A stretch of DNA of 64,000 bases from an uncultured Propionibacteriaceae bacterium (lineage in GTDB: Bacteria; Actinomycetota; Actinomycetes; Propionibacteriales; Propionibacteriaceae), in NCBI GenBank assembly GCA_936924635.1, contig CAKZHP010000131.1, forward strand, positions 1 through 64,000, in the 5' to 3' direction. The notes under the pieces are model-generated. The model was given only the letters and a program-made list of their open reading frames with translations. It was not told the origin of the DNA and ran no database searches. This document shows positions 34,578 through 44,021 of this stretch, piece by piece (within the stretch, counting starts at the first letter, position 1; every line of letters begins with the position of its first letter). The position numbers were made by a program, and so were the translations under genes.

Positions 34578-35531
34578 ATGACCACCACGGAACGCCGCCT
34601 CGGAGCCAGTGACCTCGTCGTCAGCCCGGTCGGGCTGGGCTGTAACAACTTCGGGCGGCCCGGCACGGCCACCGAGACCCTGGGCGGCACCCGCGCGGTG
34701 CTCGACGCCGCCATCGAGCGTGGGGTCACCTTCCTCGACACGGCGGAGCTGTACGGCGACCCGGCCGGCCGCTCGGAGGAGCTGATGGGCCAGGCGCTGG
34801 AGGGCCGCCGCGACCAGGTGGTGATCGCCACCAAGTTCGGCCACAAGAGCGGCGGTGCCGACGGCATCGAGAGCTCGGGGGCACCCGGCTCCGAGGCGTA
34901 CATCACGAAGGCCGTGGAAGGGTCGCTGCGGCGGCTGCGGACCGACCACATCGACCTGTACCAGCTGCACACCCCCGACGAGGCGACCCCGATCGGCGAC
35001 ACCCTGCAGGCGCTGTCGCGGCTGGTCGAGGCGGGGAAGGTGCGCTACCTCGGCCACTCCAACCTGAGCGCCGACCAGGTGCGGGAGGCCGACGCCGTGG
35101 CCACCGAGCTGGGTCTGCCGAGGTTCGTGTCGGCGCAGAACGAGTACTCGCTCGTGCATCGCGACCCCGAGGCGGAGCTGCTGCCCACGTGCCTGGAGCT
35201 GGGGCTGGGGTTCCTGCCGTTCTTCCCGCTGAAGTCGGGGCTGCTGACCGGGAAGTACACGCGGGAGGGCGGCAAGGGCCGGCTGGAGAACCGCCCCGAG
35301 GTCCTGGAGAACGCCGACTGGGAGCAGCTGGACGCGTACCAGCAGTTCTGCGAGGCGGCCGGGCTCACCATGACCGAGGCGACGTTCGCGTGGCTGCTCG
35401 CTCAGCCGGCAGTGTCGAGCGTGATCGCCGGGGCGACCACGCCCGAGCAGGTGCACCAGAACGCCGACGCGGGGATGGCGCGGCTCGACTCGTTCCAGGT
35501 CGAGGTCGTCAGCGAGCTGTTCGCGGTGTGA
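34578..35531 (+). CDS. Aldo/keto reductase
   Basis: A 317-residue NADP-dependent TIM-barrel oxidoreductase with the complete catalytic set: Asp54 and Tyr59 in LDTAELYG, Lys86 in VIATKFG and His131 in YQLHTPD. The later GATTPEQVHQN segment contacts the cofactor. The substrate is unknown (YajO/Gcy-like general reductase). TAGGCT (34566-34571) ends 6 nt before the ATG, so a leaderless message is likely. Its stop overlaps the GTG of the sirtuin gene. Confidence 0.9.
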   Translation: MTTTERRLGASDLVVSPVGLGCNNFGRPGTATETLGGTRAVLDAAIERGVTFLDTAELYGDPAGRSEELMGQALEGRRDQVVIATKFGHKSGGADGIESSGAPGSEAYITKAVEGSLRRLRTDHIDLYQLHTPDEATPIGDTLQALSRLVEAGKVRYLGHSNLSADQVREADAVATELGLPRFVSAQNEYSLVHRDPEAELLPTCLELGLGFLPFFPLKSGLLTGKYTREGGKGRLENRPEVLENADWEQLDAYQQFCEAAGLTMTEATFAWLLAQPAVSSVIAGATTPEQVHQNADAGMARLDSFQVEVVSELFAV

Positions 35532-36418
35532 CCGAGGGGCCGCGCGTACGGCACCGGGTGCAGACCCTGGAGCCGCTCCCCGCATACGAGCCGGCGACCG
35601 GCACCGTGGACGACCTGGCGGCGGTGCTGCGGGGCCGGACCTGGACGGTGCTGTCGGGGGCCGGCATGTCGACCGACTCCGGCATTCCGGACTACCGGGG
35701 GCCGGGCGCGCCGAAGGCGTCGCCCATGATGTACGGCGACTTCGTCGGCGACGAGCGCAACCGGCGCCGCTACTGGGCCCGGTCGATGATCGGCTGGCAG
35801 TCGTTCGGCCGCGCGGTGCCGAACGTAGGGCACCGGGCGCTGGCCGCTCCGCCGGCCGGGTTGGTCGGGATCGTCACCCAGAACGTCGACGGCCTGCACG
35901 AGGCCGCGGGCAGCGACCCGGTGATCGACCTGCACGGCCGGATCGACCGGGTGATCTGCCTCGGCTGCGGTGCGCTGAGCGCCCGGGCCGACCTGCAGGT
36001 GCGGCTCGCGGAGCTCAACCCGGGCATCGACGGCTACCTGCCCGCCGGGGCGGCCGAGCTGGACGCCGCCCGGCTGCGGCCCGACGGTGACGCGGTCGTC
36101 GACGACTGGGAGTCGTTCGTGGTGCCCGCCTGCCTCGTGTGCGGCGGGGTGCTCAAGCCCGACGTGGTGTTCTTCGGCGAGTCGGCCCCGAGGGAGCGGG
36201 TCGAGGCCGCGTACGCGCTCCTGGACGCCGCCGACGTGCTGGTCGTGCTGGGGTCGTCGCTGACGGTGATGTCGGGGCTACGGTTCGTGCGGCACCAGGC
36301 CCGGCTGGGGCGTCCCGTGGCGATCGTGAACCGCGGCGCCACGAGGGGAGATGCGCTGGCGACAGTACGCCTGGAGGCTGGCGTGTCCGAGACGCTGACG
36401 GAGCTGGCCCGGGGCTGA
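35528..36418 (+). CDS. Sir2-family NAD-dependent protein deacetylase
   Basis: A 296-residue sirtuin. Motifs in order: GAGMSTDSGIPDYRG for NAD binding, TQNVDGLH, catalytic His136 in LHGR, two CxxC pairs (CLGC and CLVC) for structural zinc, and VVFFGE. It removes acyl groups from lysines with NAD. GTG 35528 lies within the aldo/keto reductase stop, so the two are translationally coupled. It converges on cydDC with a 6-nt gap. Confidence 0.93.
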   Translation: MTEGPRVRHRVQTLEPLPAYEPATGTVDDLAAVLRGRTWTVLSGAGMSTDSGIPDYRGPGAPKASPMMYGDFVGDERNRRRYWARSMIGWQSFGRAVPNVGHRALAAPPAGLVGIVTQNVDGLHEAAGSDPVIDLHGRIDRVICLGCGALSARADLQVRLAELNPGIDGYLPAGAAELDAARLRPDGDAVVDDWESFVVPACLVCGGVLKPDVVFFGESAPRERVEAAYALLDAADVLVVLGSSLTVMSGLRFVRHQARLGRPVAIVNRGATRGDALATVRLEAGVSETLTELARG

Positions 36419-36424
36419 GGCCCG

Positions 36425-39400
36425 TCAGTGACGACCGGCCATCAGGGCGGTCGGTTCGCTCTGTGAACGGTGGGTGGGAGTCGCCGGGTGCAGCGAACGA
36501 CGCTCCCAGCGGTCGTCGCCCAACGGGCGGTGGCTGACCAGAAGGCAGCTGGTGGTGTCGTCGGCCGCGGCGAGCAGGCCGTCGAGGGCGCGCTGCGCGG
36601 TGGCGTCGTCGAGGTGGGCTGTGGGCTCGTCGAGGAGCACCACCGGGCGCTGGGAGATCAGCGCACGCGCGAGCGCGAGGCGGGCTCGTTCACCGCCGGA
36701 GACACCGGTCACGGGGGTGTCCAGGCCGGCGGGGAGCGTGTCGAACCAGTGGCCCAGGTCGACCGACTCCAGCGCCGCGACCAGCTCGGCGTCATCGGGG
36801 TCGCGGTCGGCGGCGGCGAGCAGCAGGTTCGCGCGGACCGTACCCGCGAAGGTGTGCGGCTCGTCGTCGACCACGGCGATCCGTGACCGCAGCTGGTCGA
36901 GGTCGAGCGCGCGGGCGTCGGTGGTGCCGACCGCGTACCGGCCGTCGGCCGGGTCGAGATGCCGGGCGAGGACCGCCAGCGCGGTCGACTTGCCGGCGCC
37001 GTTAGGGCCGACCAGCTCGACACGGCTGCCCTGGGGCAGGGCCAGGTAGGTGGTGGGCAGGTCGAGCGGGATCGTGGGGTCGCTGCTCCAGCGGGCGGTG
37101 ACGGCGTCGAGGGTCAGGTCCGGTGCGCTCGGAGCCGGGCTGTGCCCGCGACCCGCGACGGCCGGGTCTTGGGACACCAGGCCTGCGACCCGGGAAGCGG
37201 CCGCGCGACCGCGGGCTCCCGCACCCACCAGGTCAGGCACGCCGACCCAGGTGTCGGCGAGGGCGATCGGCACGAGGGCGACCAGGGCGGCGTACGGGCC
37301 GGAGAACCCGGACCGGGAGAGCAGGATGGTGACCCCCGCAACGGTGACAGCGAGGACGACCCAGCAGGCCGCGATCCCCGCCGCCCGCAGGGTGGTGAGC
37401 CGGCGGTCGGCGTGGTCCAGGGCCGTCTCGGCCTCCGTGACCGGGGTGAGCACCGGGGCCGGGTCGGCACCGAGGCCGCGGGCCGCCTGGATCCCCGTGA
37501 GCTGCGTGGTGACCGCGCTGGTCCGGCGCTGGAGCTCGCCGCGGGCGGTGACGACGGCGTCGCTTGCGCCCTGGCCTCGCTGGCGCTCAGCCAGGTCGGG
37601 TTTCGACGCGCCTCGTCCTCGTTCCTCGGACGATGCTTGCTCAACCAGCGAGGGGGGGCTGCCAGCGCGCTGAGCTTGGGGGTCTCGGTCGGCATCCGTA
37701 CCCGCGTTCGCAGCCGCCGCTGCCCCGGCCAGCCCCCGCACGTCGGACAGTGCTTGCTCAACCAGCGGAGCGGGGCCCAGCTCCAGACGGTGGAGGAGCA
37801 CGCCCAGCCCGGCGACCAGGGCCCCTCCGACCGCCACCGCCGCACCCGCGGGCGGTAGGTGCCAGGTCACGAGCACGACGCCGAGCACCGTGGCGATCAC
37901 CGCCGACGCGGCGGGCACCACGTAGCGCACGGTGGCGTCGACGACGTCGTCGAGGTCGCGGACGACGCCGGTGAGCACCTCACCCCGGCTGCGCCGCCCG
38001 AGCCGCGCAGGCGTCAGCGGGATCAGGTCGGCGAAGAGCTGCGGGCGTCTCTCCGCGAGCTCACCGAGCGCCACGTCATGGGAGAGCACTCGCTCGGCGT
38101 ACCGGAGCACCGGCCGCGCGATGCCGAACGCCCGCACCCCCACGATCGCCACCATCAGCGTGAGGATCACCGGCCGCGTCGACGCCTGCACGATCAGCCA
38201 GCCCGAGGTCGCCGTGAGCGCGACCCCGGCCGAGACCGAGAGGCCGCCGAGCACGCAGGCACCGGCGAGTCGGGTGTGCTGGCTGGATCGCCACCCGGTC
38301 GGCGTCGGCGACTCTCCGCCGGCGAACGAGGGGGCCGCAGTGGCGGCCGGCGTTGCGGCTGACCCGTGAAGGGCAGAACCCCGCCGGTTCGGGGGAGCTC
38401 CGTCCCGCGGCGCGGGCACGACCTCAGGCGACGTGTGCGCAGGTGCCTCCACGGGGGAGGTGTGTTCCCCGGGTCGCGCCGTTCGATCGGCCCCCACCGA
38501 GCCCGGGGTGGCAGCAGGGTCGGTGGTTGCGCCGGGCAGCCGCCGGGGCAGGGGCTCGATCTCCCAGTGGTCGTCAGCCTGGGCGGCCAGCACCGGGTCG
38601 TGGGTGACGACGATCACCCGGCGCGTCGTGGCCAGGCGTCCGATCACCGCGTGCAGCGCTGGCACGGACTCGGGGGCGATGTTGGCGGTCGGTTCGTCGA
38701 GGAGCACCAGGGGAGCGTCCGAGAGCAGCGCCCGCGCCAAGGCCAGCCGCCCCCGCTGACCCGCGGAGAGACCGAAGCCGTCCTCCCCGAGAACCGTGCC
38801 CAGACCCTCCCGGGTGGCCAGCGCCTCCCAGAGGCCGACCTGCTCCAGCGCCGCCACCATGGCCGCGTCGCCCACCTCGCCCACCAGCGCCAGCGCGTCG
38901 CGCACCGTGCCCGGCAGCAGCACCGGTCGTTGCGACGCCAGGTGGGCCGGAGGAGCCGTGACCATCCCGGCCCCGGGCACCCGCAGCCCCGCCAGCAGCT
39001 CCAGCACGGTGGTCTTGCCCGCTCCTGACGGCCCGGTGAGCGCCGTCAGCCCGGGGGTGGTCGGGCTGCTGAGCGTGACTCCGGCAAGGGTGCGGTCTCG
39101 GCCCTCGTGGGCGTACGTGACGTTGCTCAGGGCCACGGTCGCGCCCGCCTCGACCGGCGTCCCCGCGTCGTCGCCCAGCAGCCCCTCCGCCTTCAGGTCC
39201 GCCAGCACCGCGGCGCCGTCGGCTGCGTTGTGGAACTCGGCCCCGACGCGGCGCACCGGCCAGTACGCCTCCGGCGCGATCAGGATGGCGGTCAGGGCGA
39301 CGACCAGCTCCATGCCTCCGTACGCAAGCCGCAGCCCCACCGCGACCGCCACCATGGCGACCGAGATCGTGGCCAGCAGCTCCAGCGCGGCGGTGGAGAG

Positions 39401-40108
39401 GAAGGCCGTACGCAGCGTGGCCACCGTCGCCCGCCGGTGCCGCTGCCCGACCCGACGCACCACGTCGACCTGGGCCCGCGCCCGCCCGTACGCCACCAGC
39501 GTCGGCAAGCCCTTCACCACGTCGAGGAAGTGCCCCGCGAGCGCAGCAGTGGCCGCCCAGCGCCGCTCCGTCTGCGCCTGCGTGAACCGCCCGATCAGCG
39601 CCGCGAACACCGGCAGCAGCGGCAGCGTCAGCACCACGATCAGCGCGCTCCACGGGTCCACCACGAGCAGCGTCAGCACCGCCAGCGCCGGCACCACCGC
39701 TGCGGTGACCAGGGCGGGCAGGAAGCCGGAGACGTACGGCTCCAGTGCGGCGACTCCCTCGGTGGCGCGGGTCACCGCCACCTCCGGACGTGGCCGCCGT
39801 TCCACCGGCCGCCGCAGCCACGACCGCAGCACCGTCAGCCGTACGGCCGCCGACACCCGCCGACCCGCCCAGCGGGACACGACCTCCGTCAGCGCGGCCA
39901 GCGCGCCGCGAGCGAGCAGCAGCCCCACCAGCAGGGTCAACGGCGCGACCACCGGCCCGCCAGACGCGACCCTGGTCACCACCACCGCCAGCGTCACCGC
40001 CTGCGTGATCGACACCGCCCCGGTGACCGCGCCGACAACGGCGAGCAGCGCCACCGGTGCCCTGGTCTCGGGCACGGCGCGCAGCAGCGCCGGGTCGAAC
40101 GGTCGCAC
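36425..40108 (-). CDS. cydDC: Fused CydD-CydC thiol/heme ABC exporter
   Basis: One 1227-residue chain carries both halves of the exporter needed to assemble cytochrome bd: CydD membrane domain (1-300), its ATPase with GPSGAGKTT and LSAGQ, a Pro/Ala-rich linker, CydC membrane domain, and a second ATPase with GPNGAGKST and VSGGERARLALARAL. Fusion is known in actinobacteria. Unusually, residues about 781-840 of the CydC membrane part hold two in-frame copies of a repeated DNA element (LVEQALSDVRG and LVEQASSEERG). A GGGAGGAG site precedes the GTG start. Confidence 0.9.
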   Translation of the reverse strand: MRPFDPALLRAVPETRAPVALLAVVGAVTGAVSITQAVTLAVVVTRVASGGPVVAPLTLLVGLLLARGALAALTEVVSRWAGRRVSAAVRLTVLRSWLRRPVERRPRPEVAVTRATEGVAALEPYVSGFLPALVTAAVVPALAVLTLLVVDPWSALIVVLTLPLLPVFAALIGRFTQAQTERRWAATAALAGHFLDVVKGLPTLVAYGRARAQVDVVRRVGQRHRRATVATLRTAFLSTAALELLATISVAMVAVAVGLRLAYGGMELVVALTAILIAPEAYWPVRRVGAEFHNAADGAAVLADLKAEGLLGDDAGTPVEAGATVALSNVTYAHEGRDRTLAGVTLSSPTTPGLTALTGPSGAGKTTVLELLAGLRVPGAGMVTAPPAHLASQRPVLLPGTVRDALALVGEVGDAAMVAALEQVGLWEALATREGLGTVLGEDGFGLSAGQRGRLALARALLSDAPLVLLDEPTANIAPESVPALHAVIGRLATTRRVIVVTHDPVLAAQADDHWEIEPLPRRLPGATTDPAATPGSVGADRTARPGEHTSPVEAPAHTSPEVVPAPRDGAPPNRRGSALHGSAATPAATAAPSFAGGESPTPTGWRSSQHTRLAGACVLGGLSVSAGVALTATSGWLIVQASTRPVILTLMVAIVGVRAFGIARPVLRYAERVLSHDVALGELAERRPQLFADLIPLTPARLGRRSRGEVLTGVVRDLDDVVDATVRYVVPAASAVIATVLGVVLVTWHLPPAGAAVAVGGALVAGLGVLLHRLELGPAPLVEQALSDVRGLAGAAAAANAGTDADRDPQAQRAGSPPSLVEQASSEERGRGASKPDLAERQRGQGASDAVVTARGELQRRTSAVTTQLTGIQAARGLGADPAPVLTPVTEAETALDHADRRLTTLRAAGIAACWVVLAVTVAGVTILLSRSGFSGPYAALVALVPIALADTWVGVPDLVGAGARGRAAASRVAGLVSQDPAVAGRGHSPAPSAPDLTLDAVTARWSSDPTIPLDLPTTYLALPQGSRVELVGPNGAGKSTALAVLARHLDPADGRYAVGTTDARALDLDQLRSRIAVVDDEPHTFAGTVRANLLLAAADRDPDDAELVAALESVDLGHWFDTLPAGLDTPVTGVSGGERARLALARALISQRPVVLLDEPTAHLDDATAQRALDGLLAAADDTTSCLLVSHRPLGDDRWERRSLHPATPTHRSQSEPTALMAGRH
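37598..37651. repeat. REP-like element inside cydDC, copy 1
   Basis: A 54-bp segment running from GGGTTTCGACGCGCC to TGCTTGCTCAACCAGCGAG. It resembles dispersed GTTTCGA / TTGCTCAACCAGC repeats that I recall from intergenic regions of related actinobacteria. In cydDC it is read in frame as residues 820-837. Its last 26 bases match copy 2. Confidence 0.6.
37741..37768. repeat. REP-like element inside cydDC, copy 2 (partial)
   Basis: A shorter match (GTCGGACAGTGCTTGCTCAA then CCAGCG) to the end of copy 1, about 90 bp away and in the same orientation. It is translated in frame as residues 781 onward (PLVEQALSD). Confidence 0.55.
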
Positions 40109-40123
40109 CAGCAGCTCCTCCCG

Positions 40124-41197
40124 TCAGGCCCGCGCGGCGGCGGGTGTCTCCTCGGTCACCGCTGCGTGGTGCACCGAGGTCGGGATGTGGTGGCCGGCGA
40201 TGCGCTTGCGGAAGGCCCAGTACGTCCAGGCCTGGTAAGCGACCACCAGCGGCGTGAAGATCGCTGCCACCACGGACATGATGCCCAGCGTGCGGGGGGT
40301 CGAGGACGCGTTGTGCACCGTCAGCGACCATGCCGGGTCGAGGGTCGAGGGCATCACGTCGGGGAAGAGCGCCACGAACAGAGAGACCGTGGCCAGGGCG
40401 ATGGTCGCGAAGGTGCCGGCGAAGGCCCAGCCCTCCCGGCCGCGCCAGGTCGCCAGCAGGGCACCGACGAACGCGAGCACCGCGAGGGCCGTCAGCACCC
40501 ACGACCAGGTGTTGCCCATCCGGGCCTGCAGCAGCCCCAGCCACACCACGGCGGCGACGGCGGCCACCAGCCCCGTACGCAGCGCCAGCCGCCGCGCGTC
40601 GAGACGCAACCGCCCCTCGGTCTTCAGCGCGATGAACAGGGCTCCGTGCGTGAGGAACAGCGACAGCGTGGTGAGGCCACCCAGCAGCGCGGTCGGGTTG
40701 AGCAGGTACCAGAAGCCACCCACGTACTCCTTGTGAGCGTCGATCGGCACCCCGCTCACGATGTTGCTGAACGCCACGCCCCACAGCAGGGCGGGGATGA
40801 ACGATCCCACGACGATCATCCAGGTCATGCGCGAGCGCCACGAGGCCGAGTCGACCTTGCCGCGGTACTCCACACCGATGCCGCGGACGATGAGCCCCAC
40901 CAGGATCAGCAGCAGCGGCAGGTAGAAGCCGGAGAACAAGGTGGCGTACCAGTGCGGGAACGCCGCGAACGTCGCGCCGCCGGCGGTCAGCAGCCAGACC
41001 TCGTTGCCGTCCCAGTGCGGCCCGATCGCCGACAGCATCTGACGCTTGCGGGTCTCACCGCTGTACGCATCCGGGCCGGTCTCGTCGCGCCCCAGGACGG
41101 GCAGCAGCATGCCGACGCCGTAGTCGAACCCTTCGAGGCAGAAGTAGCCCACCCACAGCACGGCGATGAGGATGAACCAGAGAGTCGTGAGCTCCAT
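40124..41197 (-). CDS. cydB: Cytochrome bd ubiquinol/menaquinol oxidase subunit II
   Basis: A 357-residue, eight- to nine-helix subunit opening LWFILIAVLWVGYFCLEGFDYGVG, the CydB signature, with PHWDGNEVWLL following. It pairs with CydA to reduce oxygen to water at low oxygen tension. It lies 19 nt after cydA and 15 nt before cydDC, one operon. Confidence 0.95.
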   Translation of the reverse strand: MELTTLWFILIAVLWVGYFCLEGFDYGVGMLLPVLGRDETGPDAYSGETRKRQMLSAIGPHWDGNEVWLLTAGGATFAAFPHWYATLFSGFYLPLLLILVGLIVRGIGVEYRGKVDSASWRSRMTWMIVVGSFIPALLWGVAFSNIVSGVPIDAHKEYVGGFWYLLNPTALLGGLTTLSLFLTHGALFIALKTEGRLRLDARRLALRTGLVAAVAAVVWLGLLQARMGNTWSWVLTALAVLAFVGALLATWRGREGWAFAGTFATIALATVSLFVALFPDVMPSTLDPAWSLTVHNASSTPRTLGIMSVVAAIFTPLVVAYQAWTYWAFRKRIAGHHIPTSVHHAAVTEETPAAARA

Positions 41198-41216
41198 GAT
41201 CGTTCTCCTAGCTTTC

Positions 41217-42680
41217 TCAGTACGTGAAGACGAGCTCGTCGTCGGGGTCGCGGTCGGCTGGTTCGTACGAGGCGTCCTCCGGGACCTCCTCGGCGCCCGC
41301 GCGGCCGTACCGGAGCGAGAGCCCGACCTCCGCCACTGCCAGGGCGCCGTACAGCAGCGTGAAGACGACCAACGAGGTGAGCACCGAGCCCACGCCGACG
41401 CCGGGGGACACGCCGGTCCTGGTCGTCATCAGCCCCGCGACCAGCCAGGGCTGGCGGCCCATCTCGGTGAAGATCCAGCCGAAGCTGTTGCCGAGCAGCG
41501 GCAGGAAGAGCACCACCACGCCCGCCAGGCCCCACAGCCGGTGCCCCTCGATGCGGGTCTCGGAATCGGGGTCACCATTGCGCAGCCGCCACAGCACGGC
41601 CAGCGCGATCGCCATGCCGGCGAAGCCCAGGCCCATCATGATCCGGAAGCTCCAGTAGGTGACTGGGATGATCGGCCGGTAGTCCTCGGCGGCGGTCAGC
41701 TCAGCACCCTGGTACGTCAGCTCGTAGCGCTGCTGGATGTGGTCGATGCCCTCGACCGCCCCCGTGAAGGAGCCGGTCGCCAGGTAGGAGAGCAGCTTCG
41801 GCACCCGGACGGCCCAGACCTCCTCGCGGCCGTCGAGCGTGCCGACCGTGATGATCGAGAACGGGGCTCCGACACCCTCGGGCACGTCCTCGTACACGGC
41901 CTCGGCCGCGGCCATCTTCATGGGCTGCACCTGGGTCATGATCTTGCCCTGGATGTCGCCGGTGATGATGACGGCGACGCCGGCGATCAGCAGCGTCCAG
42001 GCGCCGAGCTTGGCCCCGCGACGGTACATCGGCTTGTCAGAGCCCGGTGTGGCCGTCCGCCACAGGTGCCACATGCAGAACGTGAGCACGAAACCGGCTC
42101 CGGTCATGAACGCTGCCGAGATGACGTGCGGGAAGGTGACGAGCTGCACCTTGTTGGTCAGCACCGCGACGAAGTCGGTCAGCTCCGCGCGCCCCGACTC
42201 GGGGTTGATGCGGTAGCCGACGGGGTTCTGCATGAACGAGTTGGCGGCCAGGATGAAGTACGCCGACAGCACCGTGCCGATGTGCACCAACCAGATGCAG
42301 GCGGCGTGGAGCCTCTCGGGGATGCGGCCCCAGCCGAACAGCCACAGACCGAGGAAGGTCGACTCCAGGAAGAACGCCAGCAGCGCCTCTATCGCCAGCG
42401 GGGCGCCGAAGATGTCGCCCACGAAGCGCGAGTAGTCCGACCAGTTCATCCCGAACTGGAACTCCTGCACGATGCCGGTCACCAGACCCAGAGCGAAGTT
42501 GATCGTGAACAGCTTGCCGAAGAACTTCGTCAGCCGCAGCCACGACGTGCTGCGGGAGCGCAGCCACAGGGTCTGCATCAGCGCCACCAGGAAGCTGAGG
42601 CCGATGGTGATCGGCACGAAGAAGTAGTGATAGACGGTGGTGATCCCGAACTGCCAGCGCGCCAGGTCGACGGTGCTCAT
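41217..42680 (-). CDS. cydA: Cytochrome bd oxidase subunit I
   Basis: A 487-residue heme subunit. His18 (VYHYFF) is the expected b595 ligand; LVTFPHVISAAFM holds the second histidine; and the conserved GWIFTEMGRQPW helix lies near the C-terminus. The quinol loop is short, as in the S-class enzymes of actinobacteria. ATG 42680 follows GGAGACAC. A dyad resembling a BlaI site lies just upstream, after the M56 peptidase gene. Confidence 0.96.
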   Translation of the reverse strand: MSTVDLARWQFGITTVYHYFFVPITIGLSFLVALMQTLWLRSRSTSWLRLTKFFGKLFTINFALGLVTGIVQEFQFGMNWSDYSRFVGDIFGAPLAIEALLAFFLESTFLGLWLFGWGRIPERLHAACIWLVHIGTVLSAYFILAANSFMQNPVGYRINPESGRAELTDFVAVLTNKVQLVTFPHVISAAFMTGAGFVLTFCMWHLWRTATPGSDKPMYRRGAKLGAWTLLIAGVAVIITGDIQGKIMTQVQPMKMAAAEAVYEDVPEGVGAPFSIITVGTLDGREEVWAVRVPKLLSYLATGSFTGAVEGIDHIQQRYELTYQGAELTAAEDYRPIIPVTYWSFRIMMGLGFAGMAIALAVLWRLRNGDPDSETRIEGHRLWGLAGVVVLFLPLLGNSFGWIFTEMGRQPWLVAGLMTTRTGVSPGVGVGSVLTSLVVFTLLYGALAVAEVGLSLRYGRAGAEEVPEDASYEPADRDPDDELVFTY

Positions 42681-42700
42681 GTGTCTCCAACGGACGAGTT

Positions 42701-42719
42701 CTACTACGTTTCGTCGGAG
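42701..42719. promoter_or_regulatory. Imperfect dyad upstream of cydA (possible BlaI-family site)
   Basis: CTACTACG, three bases and CGTCGGAG form an imperfect 8-bp dyad (6 of 8 positions pair) 20 nt before cydA. TACTAC half-sites are typical of BlaI/CopY regulators, and a blaI gene lies two genes upstream. A related TTCTACT recurs at 42721-42727. Confidence 0.35.
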
Positions 42720-42745
42720 ATTCTACTCCCTCCCTGAGGGGGTGC

Positions 42746-43630
42746 TCACACGAGCAGTGCGGCGCTGGTCAGGGCCAGGGGGAGTGCCAGGACGGCGACC
42801 GCCAGGGCCACCAGGGCGGCCGTCAGCGCGGGGTGGTGGGCGGGGCCGGTCAGCAGCCCGATCCGTACGCGCAGCTGCTCACCGCCGGCAGCGACGGCCG
42901 GGTGGCCGGGAGCGGCCGTCACCGCAGCGGTGGCCATCGCCACCAGCGCCCGGGCCAGCGGCACCGGCCCCACCTGGACGACGGCCGCCCGGTCGGCGAG
43001 AATCTCTGCCAGCAGGTGCACCTCGGGCAGCGCACCCGGGGCCCGTACGGCCTCGGGGGCCGCCTCGTGCAGCACGGTGAACAGCTCCAGCAGCAGGTCG
43101 TGGCGGTGGTCGAGGTGCCTCTGCTCGTGGGTGAGCACCGCCGCCAGCTCAGGCCGCTCCAGGCGGGCGAGCACGGAGCGGCTGAGGATGATCCGGTCAC
43201 GGCGACCGGGCAGGCAGTACGCGATCGCGCGGTCGTCGGCGAGGACCGCCACAGGGTCGTGCACCCTGCTGCCCGCGAGGTCGTCGAGCCGGTCGGCGGC
43301 CAGGTCGACGAGCTGGCCCTGTCGCTTCCGGGTCCGGCGGAGATCCGTGCCGATGAAGTGACCCGACCACAGCACCCGGCCCAGCATCACGGCCGACAGC
43401 AGGCAGGCCGACCCCAGCAGAAGGGGGTGCCGGTCATCGACCGCCACGGCGGCCACGGGTGCCGCGAGCAGGGTGCTGACCACACCGGACAGGGCGACCG
43501 ACTGCCACAGGAGGAGGCCGGCGGCGGGGGAGCGCCGAGGGAGCGTCCAGTGGGACAGCACCCGGGGAGCGGCCAGGGTGAGGAGGAGGCCGCTCAGGAT
43601 CAGCGCTGCGACCAGCGCACCAGCGCCCAC
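42746..43630 (-). CDS. M56/M48-type membrane metallopeptidase (BlaR-like)
   Basis: A 294-residue protein with three N-terminal helices, a zinc site HEQRH (HExxH) near residue 170 followed by a Glu-containing helix, and C-terminal hydrophobic helices. It lacks a penicillin-binding sensor domain, so it resembles the many actinobacterial M56 partners of BlaI. It probably cleaves or inactivates the regulator on a signal. GTG start 4 nt after the blaI stop. Confidence 0.85.
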   Translation of the reverse strand: MGAGALVAALILSGLLLTLAAPRVLSHWTLPRRSPAAGLLLWQSVALSGVVSTLLAAPVAAVAVDDRHPLLLGSACLLSAVMLGRVLWSGHFIGTDLRRTRKRQGQLVDLAADRLDDLAGSRVHDPVAVLADDRAIAYCLPGRRDRIILSRSVLARLERPELAAVLTHEQRHLDHRHDLLLELFTVLHEAAPEAVRAPGALPEVHLLAEILADRAAVVQVGPVPLARALVAMATAAVTAAPGHPAVAAGGEQLRVRIGLLTGPAHHPALTAALVALAVAVLALPLALTSAALLV

Positions 43631-43634
43631 CGTC

Positions 43635-44021
43635 TCAGCTGTGGCGTCGTTCGACCTCGGCGAGGGCGGCCTTGATGTCGTCCAGCTCAGCCGGGCTCGC
43701 CTCGTCGAGGAAGTGCATCATCGCCAGGCGACGGTCGGCGCTGACAGCGTCGAGTGTGGACCGCAGCGCGGTGGCAGCCAGCTCGGCGCGGGTGGTCGCG
43801 GCCGTGTAGCGCCACGCACGCCCGTCTCGCTCCCGGTCGGCCACACCCTTCTTGGCGAGGCGGTCCAGCACCGTCATCACGGTGGTGTACGCCAGCTCCT
43901 TGTGGCCGGATGCCTCGAGGTGGTCGAGCACGTCGCGTACGGACAGGTGCGGCCCGTGCGTCCACAGCGTCTCCATGAGGGTGCGCTCCAGGTCACCCAG
44001 TGAGGTCGATCGCAGTGGCAT
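43635..44021 (-). CDS. blaI: BlaI/MecI/CopY-family transcriptional repressor
   Basis: A 128-residue winged-helix repressor: LGDLERTLMETLWTHGPHLS, the recognition part YTTVMTVLDRLAKKG, and a C-terminal dimerisation helix. It heads a minus-strand string with the M56 peptidase and cydABDC. The frame is open upstream, but TACCCT (44029-44034, minus) ends 7 nt before ATG 44021, a leaderless start. In mycobacteria BlaI controls a beta-lactamase and respiratory genes; targets here are inferred. Confidence 0.87.
   Translation of the reverse strand: MPLRSTSLGDLERTLMETLWTHGPHLSVRDVLDHLEASGHKELAYTTVMTVLDRLAKKGVADRERDGRAWRYTAATTRAELAATALRSTLDAVSADRRLAMMHFLDEASPAELDDIKAALAEVERRHS

Noticed and set aside
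38574..40841. Long open frame of 755 codons overlapping cydDC and cydB
   Set aside because: It is a Gly/Arg/Ala-rich shadow of two well-supported genes on the same strand, caused by high GC content.
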